64,000 nucleotides of DNA from Pomphorhynchus laevis (Eukaryota > Acanthocephala > Palaeacanthocephala > Echinorhynchida > Pomphorhynchidae): the NCBI GenBank assembly GCA_012934845.2, contig WNNJ02000862.1, positions 62,001-126,000 on the forward strand, given 5' to 3'. Both the position numbers and the translations under genes were made by a program. The notes beneath the pieces are model-generated. The model was given only the letters and a program-made list of their open reading frames with translations, was not told the origin of the DNA and made no database searches. Of the stretch, positions 45,122-58,743 are shown in pieces. Positions within the stretch are counted from its first letter, which is position 1, and every line of letters starts with the position of its first letter.

Positions 45122-45293
45122 AAAAATTATTGGAGCTGGATCAAAGAAAGAAGGAAAATTTTATTTGATATTTCGCTAATTCTGTTAGCATCTTCAGAAA
45201 ATTACTCAGTAATTTTCTGAAGATGCTAACAGAGGTTAGCGAAATATCAAATAAAATTTTCCTTCTTTCTGTGATCTAGCTGTAATTATTCTT
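45122..45293. mobile_element. palindromic MITE family R4, full copy
   Basis: This is an almost perfect 172-bp inverted repeat. The left arm runs from ttattggagctggatcaaag and the right arm ends ctagctgtaattattc, with the centre near 45208. It shares more than 85% identity by eye with the copy at 27614 and with the half copy at 16838. The copies lie in three separate intergenic places, so this is a mobile family. Confidence 0.85.
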
Positions 45294-46146
45294 TAACAAT
45301 AAATGATCATTACCAACTATTTAAAATAATATAATTTATTCTATTTTTTTATATTTTTATTATTTATATATAATTATTTATTCAAATATATACAAATATA
45401 TACATATTTTTATTTAAAAATTATATTAAATACATTATATGTCCATGTCTATAAAATTCAAAGTTCGATATAAATACCTAGACTTTATTTCGAGTGTATC
45501 GTATAGGAATACTACTAAAATGGCATTATTGTAATAATATATTATGTTAAAGTTTGATAAATCAAAAAGTTGAATGTTTATGAAGATGTCTGCATTAATT
45601 TACGTCCCGGAAACATCAGAATTTAAAGTTAAAAATAGTTTGACGGTTTGGAAGTAATTTTCGAAGATTACGTAGTGAGCCAAGTAACTGTAAGAAAGCT
45701 GCTCAATATGGTGAATTTACACTCCTTATAGTTTTATCTTTTTATCGTAAATTGCTATGTTCTAGCATATGCATATTCTATAATTTTGTTTTCCTCTCAT
45801 ATCGGATGCTGGAAGTTATTTTCGAAAAATTCACGAGAAATAGTGAATACGTTAAGTCATTATTTTCTGAATGTTCACATACTTTGAAGAAATATCGCTC
45901 TATATTCATTATTACATGTAAACCCTAAATACACAAATAATTTTGTGCGCTTAGGAACCGATCATTTCCGTATTAGTTTCTAAAATTTTCAATAAATCAC
46001 TAAATAAAATATTATATCAATATGCAATGCAAGCTTATATAGTTGCTAGAATTTTATATACTTACCATTATGCAAATAATTTATAATCTAAAATATTTAC
46101 AGTTTTTCAATTTTACGTTTTTAATCTCTTTTAGTAAGAGATTATT

Positions 46147-46680
46147 AAAATGAATTTTATTATGTTATTTTGACTAATTACATTTCGAATTACCTGCTGA
46201 TTTGCATAATATTAAATTTTAATTATCATTAATGAGAATATTATTTAATATTAATTTTAATATTATTTTAATATTATAATATTTAAGTTTTAAACACGTT
46301 TAAAACTTATTTTCTTAACGTTTTATTCATTTTCATAAATTTTAATATTGTAATTATAGTTGATTAACTAATTAATATTAATTAGTTGTAATTAATATTT
46401 AATAAAATAATTTGAATAATAAAATGAATTTTATTATGTTATTTTGACTAATTACATTTCGAATTACCTGCTGATTTGCATAATATTAAATTTTAATATT
46501 ATTTAATATTAAATTTAATAATTAAATTTATAAATTTTAATTTTAATATTATTTTAATATTATAATATTTAAGTTTTAAACACATTAAAAACTTATTTTC
46601 TTAACTTTTTATTCATTTTTATAAATTTTAAGATATAGTTGTAATTAATATTTAATAAAATAATTTGAACTAAACATTTT
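46147..46680. repeat. tandem duplication, ~273-bp unit
   Basis: The block beginning aaaatgaattttattatgtt at 46149 recurs at 46422, followed in both copies by ttacctgctgatttgcataa and gtttaaaac-type words. The units differ by small indels. No coding potential is visible. Confidence 0.8.
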
Positions 46681-46689
46681 TATAAGTGT

Positions 46690-49600
46690 TTCCTGTCCTT
46701 AGCATTAGATATTTTCTTGAATTAGAAAATAGCAGATAAATAAGCATGAGATTTACCTAAAAGACACTTATCAGTATCTTTCTAACAAAATATTTTTAAT
46801 TTAAAAATTAAAATATGGCATTTACTATAAAATAATAAATACTATGAAACGATCAATTCAATCGTTTCATAATATTTTGATCAGCTTGATAAAATGAATA
46901 GATAAATATTTTGATATTTTAATATCAAAATATAAATATTTTAATATTTTGATAAGATAAAACATTTAAAATCGTTCGTTTTTAATGGCTACGTTACGAT
47001 ATACGAATCAAATTCGTATCTAATATAGAAGTCCTTCATTAGAACCTACTTAATTTATAGTCTACTGACATGACTATTATTAAAGCACCTCATAAGTTTA
47101 TACGAACAAAACTTTCAATACTTTAATTAAGATAAATTTGGCAAATGAAGTGTACATTTTGATAATAAGGTGGAGAACTAATCGAGATCTTGTTCTGAAT
47201 CTAATTAGTTCTTAAACTAATCGAAAGCTAGTTCCCATCGTTAATAGTGTTGTATTAATTCTTCAGCTTCGATAATAGAAATATATATATTTATGAAATC
47301 CAAAATAGTTTTAGTTACCAAAATAGTTTTATTTTTATAAATTGTATTATTAAAATTAAAGTTTTATTAGACATTTAACCTTTTGCTTTTATACAAATCT
47401 AAATTGACAAAAAAGAATTAACACGAATGACAATTCTTTATATACTATAAGCTTAAATATCAGTTCTTTGTAAACACAATGATTGACTGTTTCTACTGTA
47501 AAGTTCAAGTTTGCGATTTACAAATCATATAATTAATAAACCACATCCTTCTGAACTGCCTGCTGACTAGCAATTACCATATTATTGAATGGCTCAATTA
47601 TTATTCAACGTAACCCAAAATGGGAATCAATAGAACAAATGATTGTAATAATAAATAGCTTAAGAAACATTTTATGTAAAATCATGAATGAATATTTTGC
47701 TGTAACATTTTAAATCGATTGTATTATATTTAGATCGGAGAATGCGGTGTTTATTTCAAATATCAGTTAATAATTGAAATAAACCATCATACCATACAAA
47801 GGCCTGTTGGTCTGTTGATTATTTGATAATTGTTTAGCTTAACAGTTCATAGGCATATACCATTAATTCGATTTAATTTCTCTTTGTATATCCATAATGA
47901 GAATATGTCCATAGCCGATCACAATTGAGGATCGGTTAGGTCAATCACAATTGACGATCAATCTTAAAGAGACGAATTATTTTAATTAAATGAAAAATCA
48001 ACAAGAGTTTCAATAATTCCTTGTGAGTGTGCCTGAATCGACAACAGCTTTGTTCTTAATGTTCAAAAATATATTGACATAGTCGGTGTTGCTACTTATT
48101 TTTATAAAAGGGATTTAGACGCGATCATCTGAAGAAGTATATATGATCATCGACCAATCTGAAGGTACAAAGGAAAGAAATCTCATTTTCGATATTTGTA
48201 AAGCGATCTTTATATTAATCTCTTCTGTGATCTTCTTAATATTTAAATGACACATCAATTGAATTTGGTAGTTTGTTGCCAGATACACAGATACCAATAG
48301 GCGTCCGCTTCAGACTATTCACAATGAGTTCATTATCGCATGTTTTCTCTGTCGCTTTTGTTGCTTTTGCGTTTTACCACATGAATACATGATCGACTGG
48401 AATATGTGGCATTTCCATTGTGACGACTAATGGTTAAACCACCTCTTCAATAAGAAAGTGCATTATTCACTGTTATTGCTTAATCTATAACAAGATACAA
48501 CTGATATTTTCTTTGGTACCAATTGAATCACCCAGTTAGCTCATTATTGTATAAATGAAATATTCAAAAATATTTCTTTTTGAGATCATAAAACCAAATA
48601 GGTTCAATTATTCTAAAGATGTATTACCGTTTGGATTCGACCGAAAATTAACTGTAAATTAAACGCATATTCTTGCTGATTTGATTTTTGCATTGAATTT
48701 ATTTTTTAGGAAAAGAGAATTTCAAAACATATTGTGCTTGCTATCACTAATGCTGTAATTATCACTAATTATAATGTGTTTTTAATTGCATTTTGGAATT
48801 AAATTGAGGAGTAAATATGACGTCATTATAAAACCAAAAACGTTTTAAATATCGGAAAATGGATAAATTGCGTTAATTGACATGACTAAAATCTAAAAAT
48901 TTACATCAACATGTAAGATATTTTTGTATTTAATCGATGTCAAATAAGAATCTTTTTATAAATTTATTTAAGAATTTAAATTAATAAATTTATTTATATT
49001 TTTTATAAAAAATATTTATTCCTTTATTTGTGCTTATTCGAATCAAAAGTTTATTTATTTCGCATAATATTAAAATTAAATTATAATAAATATTCTAACA
49101 ATAATTGTAAATATGATTATAATACATAAATGTAAATTAAAAAGTGATAGACAATATAATTTTTATAAAATATTATAATATTAGTTTAATAATATAATAT
49201 TAATTCGTATAATATCAATTATATAATATAATAATATACAATAATAATTATTTATAACATTAAATTATGTTTATATTATCATGTTAAATGATAATTTATA
49301 TTATATTATATAATTATAATTATATTATATTAATTTATATTATAATTTTTAATGTTTAATCAATTTAATGTTAAATCATCATGATGCAAAACACGTTTGG
49401 TCGAATATGCTTTTACAAATTTGTTTTTTTTAATATTTTTTTGTTTACATTTTAAAATTAAATAAAATGTAAATAAATTGTTAATCAGTTGACTTTAATT
49501 ATTAATCAAGTTTTATGATCAAATGGATTAGGTAAACATATTTTAAATAAAAATTATGATTGTAATTGATTTTAGAAATTTGATTTGTTTATTAGGAACT

Positions 49601-49880
49601 AAATTATCGATTAAATAAAGCTACTGAAAGAACATTTTGTGCTTAATTGTATAGCCAAATTTTCAATTGAAAATCATGTCTTTTGTAAAACAAACAAAAA
49701 TTAGTTTAATAATTTACTTCATTCATTATCGGAAATATAAATTTGTTAAATTATTTATAAAATGAACATTGTGAAAGAAATTTTTGTTGTATAGTCAACA
49801 AATTTTAAATTGAAAGAATTTTTTTGTTGTATAGTCAACAAATTTTCATTTTTTTTCACATTATGCTGGCATTGAAATTA
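46690..49880. other. long AT-rich spacer
   Basis: Includes a 10-bp-stem hairpin at 46844-46870 (atgaaacgat/atcgtttcat). No gene is supported; a 60-codon minus-strand frame at 48115-48297 has no family features. Confidence 0.4.
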
Positions 49881-49889
49881 TGCTTATAT

Positions 49890-51164
<1,275 letters not shown>

Positions 51165-52190
51165 GTATATATACCATGTTCTATTAAGTCTTATTTCAAA
51201 GACAATTGAAATTAAAACTTTAATCATTACCGCTCTTTTTCTACTTTAGTACTAAATATTTAATTGGAAATATAAATTAACGATATATTGTCTTCTTTAA
51301 TGTAACATTTTAATAAATATATTAAAATGTTAAATTTATAAAATTTATTAATCATGTTTTAAAATGACTACTTTTAAATTCTCTTTAAAATAATTTTTTA
51401 AAAATAATATAACTTACAAATAATATTATACAATATTTTACTTTATCGATATATAATATATCATATAGATATTATTAATTTAAAGATCTTTTTAAAATAA
51501 TTCGTCAAAGAGAAATCTAGAACATTATATTTTAATTAATTAAAATAATAATAATTCCTTAAAAATAAAATCTATAAAAGTTTTTAAATTATTCTTAAAA
51601 AATGAATTTTTTTAAAATCTGTTTGAAAAATATTTTAAAAATCACTTTACAATAATCATTAAAAAATAAATTTATAAAAATTAAAACTATGAAGTAACTA
51701 TAATTAACACAAACAAAATCTATCTCCTTGGTTTCACTAAAATACTTCCATCATTATGCAAGATGATATATCATTAATTACTGTTTTTAATGATTTTTTT
51801 GTGCTTTACATTGCAAGATATGATAACATTTATCTGTGTGCTTTTATTAGACGACAACCATTTTATGCATTTTAGCTCTAATATTTTTATTTGCAGCTAA
51901 AACTATAGTTATGTTTTTCGATTGCAAAGAAGCTAAATTTAAGGCGCTAATCATCGCGAAATGTCAAATAGAATTCGTTAATTTAAAACATAAATATAGC
52001 TTTCATCGTCAAAAATATTTCAAATACCTACCAATATGAGCGATTATATTAAGTTTAGTTTTTCATCAAATAGTTATGTTCGATCATTTTTTAATGTACA
52101 CTAAATTTGAAATATCTACCGTTTGCAACATTCACTGCAAACGTTTGAAGTCGCAATGTTTGAATAATCACTGTTTATCAATCGCTGGCG
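51165..52190. other. AT-rich spacer
   Basis: A 43-codon frame from 51911 (MFFDCKEAKFKALIIAKC) is the only notable one. It faintly recalls elongation factor 1-gamma but is too short to support. Confidence 0.35.
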
Positions 52191-52191
52191 T

Positions 52192-52900
52192 TATACTTTA
52201 ATAATATGATTTAATATATTAATATATTTCAGCGTATTATATTATATATACATGTATTTTGTTGTATCAATATTCATATACAATTTTCTATATTAATAAA
52301 TATTTTGTATATTATTAATAAGTTTATATATTAATATATAATCTTTTCTTAGTATCTTAATTTATACTTTAATAATATGATTTTGTATATTTATATATTG
52401 CAACACATTATATCACATTACTATGTATTGTGTTGTATCAATATTAATATATAACTTTTCATATTAATAAATAACCTTTTATATTATTAATAATTTTATA
52501 TATTAATATATTACCTTTTTTAGTATTTTAAGTTATTCGTTAATGATATGATTTAATATATTGATATATATTTTAACATCTTTTAAATTGTTGACGACAT
52601 GTATAATGTTGTATCAATATTAATATATAGCTTTTCATATTAATAAATTACATTTAATATTAATAATTTTACATATTAATATATAACCATTTTAAGTATT
52701 TAAAGTTTTTCTTTAATAATATGATTGAATATATTACATGTATTATATCGTATCAATACTAATATATAACTTTTTATACTAACATATAGTTTTTTATTTA
52801 TTAATATTTTAAGTTATACTTTAATAATGTTTTTGAATATATTAATATATTTCGACATATTATATCATATTGACATTTATATATTTATACATTTATGTAT
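52192..52900. repeat. 171-bp-period tandem array, about four units
   Basis: Units begin with (a)tactttaataatatgattt or close variants at 52193, 52364, 52535 and 52707, with a shortened unit from about 52815. Each unit contains a ttgtatcaatattaatatata-type core and a tattaataa block in the same order. Spacing is 171, 171 and 172 bp, then about 108. Divergence between units is moderate, so the array is not recent. Confidence 0.8.
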
Positions 52901-53673
52901 TAATCTATTTATATATCAATATAATTAAGTGTCTAAATATTTTGTAAATTTTCAGCTATCTAATTTTAAATATTTTTATAAATGTTTTTTAAAATAATAT
53001 TAATTTTTTTTATATTTTACTAAGGAAATTGTAAGTTTTAAGGTATATTATATATTTGGAAACTTAAGAGAATTAAATCTTTTAATCATATTTTCTCATT
53101 CCAATGAGTGCTTTTCTGCTTTAAGTTAGCTTTAACTTTAAAAAGTATTAGGTGGCACTACATATACTTATCATACGCTGTCTATCCTATGTCTAATGAG
53201 ATCCTTTAATTTATAATTTGTTATTAGAAATATTTAGAATTTATAATATATTTTTCCTTAAAGCAAACTAGTCTCAGAAATGCCAAGCAGAAATGCTAGC
53301 GGCTTCGTGATTACTGATTAAAATCAAGCATTGAAAATCTAACTAGTAATTGCATGTTCACGTTAGTTTGAATAAAACAAGATTTAAAATTTTCGAGAAA
53401 AATTATATTTAAGTGATTATTATATAGCATTATGATGAATGCGCAAATGTATCAATAGAATTCTTCCAGATCTGCACCAATTATATCACATATAGACTTA
53501 ATAAATGCTTTATAAATGATCGACACATATTAACATTACGGTTAATTCATAAGCGATTAATTTATAATAATTAAATTAATAACAATTTAATTTAATTTTA
53601 ATAATAATTATAATTTTACATTATAATTTTATATTTTCTTGTTCTAAATTTTCCTCACTTATCTATCACACAG

Positions 53674-54226
53674 GGAACGACAACGATCGCAAACTCGAAA
53701 TAATGAAGGTGGTGCACCTGCAATTAAATACGCAGTGCTTACCCCTTCAATGTCAGTGGAAGAAATTGAAAGAATCCTAGGAGTGCCAGTTAGCTTTTTT
53801 AAAGGAGTTAGTTTTAAAAATAATAAATTAGGGCTAACGAAATATGCTTTTCTTTAGACGTATGAAGAATATCTTGAAAAGATGGCAACCTATAAGCGCG
53901 TAAAACGTCCAACAGCACAACATCAGGTTTCGTCTTCCTGTTTAAATATTCGTAGTTTCTTTAGGTTGTGTTATCTTTAGCAATTTCCACTTCCTCAAAA
54001 TCGGCATATTGAGTCTTCATATGAACCTATAAAACCGAGAATAAAGTCCTCGGTAAATAGTCGCGAAGAAGCAGTAAGTACAATTTGATTTAAGTTGTTT
54101 ACTTTTAAATTTGTGCAATTTCATTAGTATGAACGAGATGTAGAGCAATTCCTCGCCAAGACTCGTCAGCATTTACAGCGAAGCAGCAATCGACCGTCAT
54201 CGCTAAAACGAGCATATGATTATTAA
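53674..54226 (+). CDS. unrecognised gene, last four exons
   Basis: Exons 53674-53806, 53858-53926, 53981-54073 and 54128-54226 (stop TAA) join in one frame across introns of 51, 54 and 54 nt, with T-rich TTTAG/TTAG acceptors. The C-terminal 131 residues are hydrophilic and rich in Arg, Ser and Gln. They include VLTPSMSVEEIERILGVPVS, TYEEYLEKMATYKRVKR, QFPLPQNRHIESSYEPIK and YERDVEQFLAKTRQHLQRSS, ending LKRAYDY. No membrane segment is visible; short helices with charged faces suggest a nuclear or cytoplasmic adaptor. I do not recognise the family. The first exon needs two bases from an upstream exon that I cannot locate in the AT-rich DNA before it. An AATAAA follows the stop by about 107 nt. 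Confidence 0.65.
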
Positions 54227-54332
54227 ATTTGTCTATTATTAACATCTATTTTATGAAATGTCTTTCCAGTGAACTTATTCTCATTGTAATTATTTTTGTT
54301 GATGACTGTTTTAAAGACACCATATCCTTAAC

Positions 54333-54338
54333 AATAAA
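54333..54338 (+). promoter_or_regulatory. polyadenylation signal AATAAA
   Basis: This canonical hexamer lies 107 nt after the stop codon of the gene ending at 54226, in the 3' flank. Confidence 0.45.
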
Positions 54339-54339
54339 G

Positions 54340-55080
54340 AGCGAGTAATTATGTAATTATGTATTTCTTCATAATTGATTGATTTGCTACTTAATTAACG
54401 TGTTAGGCAATTTTATTAAGTTGTTTAGTTTAAAAGAATTTATTTTAATTAAATTTTATGCAGCAATAAATTGGCTAGATTTTAAATTGTCTATGGCACG
54501 AACATGAAGAAGAACCGTGAACGCGTAAAGTAGGTCAGCTTTAATTCTTAGAAGGCACATAAGTTTACAAAAATAGTAAATAATGGGAAATAACTGCTTG
54601 GGAAATAACTTGGCGAATGTGCGAGTTGCACATTTATAAAATAATATTATTAATTTTATTATTAAAAAAACAATAATAATATATTTTTTATAATATATTA
54701 AATATTATTTAATATAATAGTTTTATTAATTTATGTATTTTTAAAACATTTTAATAATTATTAATTAATATTTTGTATTAATTATTTAATAAATTTTTTA
54801 TAACTAAATTATTTAATTGCTTTTATAATTGTTTGTTTAGTTAAAAAATGAACAATAAAAATAAATATTTAATTTTTCTAATAAATAATTATTTAAAAAA
54901 ATATTAATATTAAATAATTGATATTTTTTAAATATTTAATATTTTTATTACAAAAAATATATACGAATAGAAGAATATATTTTAGTTAGTAACATGTAAA
55001 TTGTTCTCTACTGGTCAGAATTTGATTGCTAATTGTTTCTAAATATAAATCTTAATTTTATACTTATCAAATACTCCAGT
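54340..55080. other. AT-rich spacer
   Basis: Nothing supported beyond simple AT-rich sequence. Confidence 0.45.
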
Positions 55081-55097
55081 GGTGTAGATATACATTT

Positions 55098-55466
55098 CTG
55101 TATATTTTTTGGTAGCTTATCGTATTCGAACGATCTATTAGAAACCTACCTTAAGTATGTGATCCGCTAGTCGGATCACTGTTTTTATGCTGCCTCTTGC
55201 AATGAATGTTTTTAATTTAACTTGGTTGCATCTGTAAGCTAAAATTCTTCTGATTGTGGCACGACATTATTCTCACATGTATAGTTCCTATTCTTGATAC
55301 AGCAGTACGCTACTAATTATCCTTAGTTGGTCTCTGATTTAAACCTACATTTCTCGTTTCGACCATTTTAATCTGCTTATTCCGTTGACTGGTGTTGATC
55401 GGATTTGAACTCAGGACGCCTGCATCGCGATTCAACGTTACATCCACCAGGCTGGATGTTCTAGTA
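55098..55466 (-). mobile_element. tRNA-derived SINE with 16-bp target-site duplication
   Basis: The element is flanked by identical direct repeats gtgtagatatacattt at 55082-55097 and 55467-55482. On the minus strand its 5' end carries a tRNA-like head: an A-box-like tggtggatgtaacg and, about 39 nt further, a B box GTTCAAATC that fits the GWTCRANNC consensus. The head is followed by about 270 bp of body and a short AT-rich 3' tail. The body recurs at 38178-38406 and 61438-61485. T-arm pairing is degraded, as usual in SINEs, so this is not a functional tRNA. Perfect duplications suggest a relatively recent insertion by a LINE enzyme acting in trans. Confidence 0.8.
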
Positions 55467-55489
55467 GTGTAGATATACATTTAGGGGAT

Positions 55490-56560
55490 CGAATTATAAC
55501 GCTATATTAATAAACCTGCCATTATTATTTAATTATTAATTAATTATAACTATTTAATTAATAATTAATTTTAATTATTTTATCAATTAATCAAATAATT
55601 AATTATGTTTTTATTAATTTAATTAATTTTAATATTATTGTAATAATTTGCAAATTAATATATTGATAGAAAGGAAGCGATTGCTAGTATCTCTTATCTT
55701 AAATAAAAAAGATTTTCAAATTCATATTTTGTTGCTGTGAAAATAAAAAAATTTTGTGAATGAAACAGTAAATCATGATAAACTTTAAAGTAACATTAAA
55801 TAAGTGAACGTGTTTAAGCACAATAAAATCATGTAACTAACAAGGTGAGAAGAGATAAATTTAATCTTTTTATTTATGGTAATATACCTTTTAATTATTA
55901 TGCAAAATGTCAGCTTAGGTGAGTTAAATACTATGCAAATCAGGAAGAAAGTAAAGAAATTAGTTGGATTAAATAATTAATTTATAAATCAAATGCATTT
56001 TATTCATTAAATGTTATTTAAATAAAATAAATTTATTAATTCTAAATTAATGATTCTATTGATTTGTTGACTGAATCTTCAACTTGTTTATTTTATTAAT
56101 CAACAAATTCTGGTTCCTCAATTAAAATATATTTAGATTCCAATAAAAATAAAAATATTTTTTTATTTAATTATTATAATATACTTGAATGAGTTTATAG
56201 GTTATTGTCTACGGAGAACTAGGCGGTAAAACTCACTATTGATATTAAAAGTTTTTTTTTTATATTTGTATTGACATATCTGTTTTTGTTGATGGCCTTT
56301 GTGTCCTTTTCGTAAATCCGGATTCAATTACTAAATGAACTAAACTAGTAATTTGTTTTTAATCCTAAACTTGAACTAATTTTATATTTGTATACAAAAA
56401 AATACTTTCTGTATATACCACTAAATATGTCGTTAATATTTTTCTATTTACAAATATCTAAATCCAGAAAGAAGACAGCTTTCTTTAAATTAACAATACT
56501 CTTTATTGCAATCTCTGACATTTAACAGTGCTATATATTAATCATTTGATTTCGTTCTTT
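55490..56560. other. AT-rich spacer
   Basis: No gene or repeat supported; TAATTA-rich blocks dominate at 55530-55640. Confidence 0.45.
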
Positions 56561-56732
56561 TAGAAAATTGTTCTACATTTTTCTAAGTAATCCGTTGTTT
56601 GCTACATCTAACTTTAAATTTATTGAAACTTATATTGCAAATCAAATATTCTACCCGCAAGATATACAGAACCGATACGTTTTTAAAAATGATTTATCAA
56701 ATCGCAACAGATTAAATATCAAATTTAATTGT

Positions 56733-57330
56733 TTATGTGTGAAAACTTTAAATATCTAGGATCGATATTCTCGGCTGACGATTCAATTACAGCTAAAGTG
56801 AATGCGAGAATCAATGCTGATTGAACCAAGTGGAGTGCGACGACTAGTGTTCTGTGCGATCGACGTATGAAGGATCGTATCAAATTTAAAATATATCAAA
56901 AAGTGATCCGTCCTGTGGCCTTATATGGTGCCGAGTGTTGGCCAATTACCAACAGCGCCTAAAATCGCATCGCTGTCATGGAAACTAAGATACTGAGATG
57001 GACGAGTGAACTAATTCGCCTTGACCATGTGTGTAATGATAATATCCGAGAGCGGTACAGTGTTGCGCCAATCAAGGAAAACATCGCGAAATCTTCGGTG
57101 GTTTGGCCACAGTTTGCTTGCAACTGAAAACTCAATAACGAAGCATGCTTGATTATCTAAGTTGATGGTAAATGTCAAAAAAATGACTAAAGCAGCGATG
57201 GCTCAACACAAGGATTTACAAGCTGCTTGATTGCATCCAATCTGGTCCACAACCGTGCGAAATAAAATACGAGTATATTGAGAACCGATCTCGCCTCCAT
57301 ATGTGATTAACGGCAAAAGAAAAAGATGTG
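56733..57330 (+). mobile_element. 3' end of an RTE-type LINE
   Basis: The reading includes FKYLGSIFSADDSI, AKVNARINAD, TTSVLCDRRMKDRIKFKIYQ, KVIRPVALYGAECWPITNS and METKILRWTSELIRLDHVCN, then DNIRERYSVAPIKENIAK. This is the well-known C-terminal region after the reverse transcriptase of RTE/BovB-like LINEs. The tail (SSVVWPQF, ENSITKHA, NRAKWNTS) corresponds to the W-x-G-H...D-R-x-K-W-R ending. Stops interrupt the frame at least twice (after NAD and NSA), and the reading shifts frame near 57100. The reverse transcriptase itself is missing, so it is a 5'-truncated dead copy. It belongs to a different subfamily from the LINE at 33760. Confidence 0.85.
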
Positions 57331-58050
57331 TGTAATTTACACATGGACATATTTAATTAGAGTTCAAAATCTAAAATTATTAAAAAGCCAAAATTGTTTA
57401 GAAACGTTGAATTCACCGTGTTTCCATTTATATGATAGTATCATGTCACGTTGACAGTTTGTGTAAAACGAAATTTTTCCATATTGAAGATCAACGTATA
57501 TGTAGATCAAAATAAAAATATATTATGTTTGAAGAGCGGTATTGATTAATTTGAATTAAAGTATGGATTAATTTTAATATCGATTAAGTTGCATTTCATT
57601 TTGAGAAATGCTCTTCAATATATCTGTGATTAGAAAGCATAACTTATCACGAAAATAAGAATTCTGAGATCATCGTTTGTGCATGAATAGTTCTAGGCAT
57701 TACTTAACTAAAACTTTCACCGATTTTGATAATGCAACTTTAATTTCTTTAATAATTATATATATTTTTGTTCAAAATATTGACAATGTCCAATATCTTA
57801 GTTATATTTTTAATTTTTCCAAACTATCTTGAATTATAGCCGTTAATATTCATATACTAACCATAATTTATGAGATATATATAATATATACGATATAATA
57901 GATAATATATCGTTAACAACATTTGATGTTAAATCGGATTTGGAACTTCTTGTAAACTTTGTGTCATTATCTGTTTTTAAACTTCTTTAAATAAGATGGA
58001 TCATAACATGAAAATAAGCGTATAGTGATCACCATTGTTACGTTTTTATA
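57331..58050. other. AT-rich spacer
   Basis: No gene or repeat supported. Confidence 0.45.
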
Positions 58051-58084
58051 TTATCAAGAGGGAGTGTGAGACCATTCCGCGTGA

Positions 58085-58515
58085 ATTATGTATGCAATCA
58101 TTTCTAGCCAGACGCGGAAGAACGACGATAACAGTAGCAAGTACCGTTTCGTAATTGCAATGACTCATCAGTGTCAGATCCCTCCCACTGCTGGATACAG
58201 AGGAGGACTGACAGACGGCACACGAGTCATGTGTATGAAGTACCAGAAAGATTTCTGGTAACTTCACATTGAGTTCTAAATCAGCACCACTGCTTCACCA
58301 AATAGGATCATTTGCAAAAGTACTGCCAAATGCCAGTGCTTTTGCTTTACCAGAAATCTTTCTGGTACTTCATACGCATGACTCGTGTGCCGTCTGCCAG
58401 TCCTCCTCTGTATCCAGCAGTGGGAGGGATCTGGCACTGATGAGTCATTGTGATGACGAAACGGTACTTGCTACTGTTATCGTCGTTTTTCCGCGTCTGT
58501 CTAGAAATGATTGCG
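58085..58515. mobile_element. long inverted repeat (foldback element)
   Basis: Left arm about 58085-58260 and right arm about 58343-58513 are reverse complements with few mismatches, separated by about 82 bp. The arms contain gtaccgtttcgt, ctcccactgctggatacaga and ggcacacgagtcatg. Each arm ends with its own mini hairpin taccagaaagatttctggta next to the spacer. The two open frames over the arms (58046-58267 minus and 58269-58583 plus) translate the same repeat and share IFLVLHTHDSCAVCQSSSVS. I treat them as the repeat, not as genes. Confidence 0.75.
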
Positions 58516-58743
58516 TTTTTATATTAATATTTATAACCAATACATATTATTCAAAGCGAATAATATTTAAATGGAGAGTGTAGAGCTTTGTGTGCTCGTG
58601 GTTTATCTTACAATTTAAGTTAACTTTTATTTTAATGCTAAATTCATTCACGATTAAAAATGATTTATAAAACTTTCTACAAAATTAAAATTTCTGGAAA
58701 CCCTCTAATTTGATTTTTCAGATTTAACAAAATTAAACTATAA

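Noticed and set aside
51911-52040. Short frame resembling elongation factor 1-gamma (FKALIIAKC)
   Set aside because: Only about nine residues are similar and there is no conserved neighbour exon.
52192-52900. CRISPR-like array
   Set aside because: The units are contiguous 171-bp tandem repeats without spacers, in a eukaryotic genome.
55385-55450. Functional tRNA gene on the minus strand
   Set aside because: The B box is good but the arms do not pair, and the segment is the head of a SINE with target-site duplications.
58046-58583. Two frames with the shared peptide VLHTHDSCAVCQSSSVSSSG
   Set aside because: Both lie in opposite arms of one inverted repeat; identity reflects the repeat, and neither has splice or family support.
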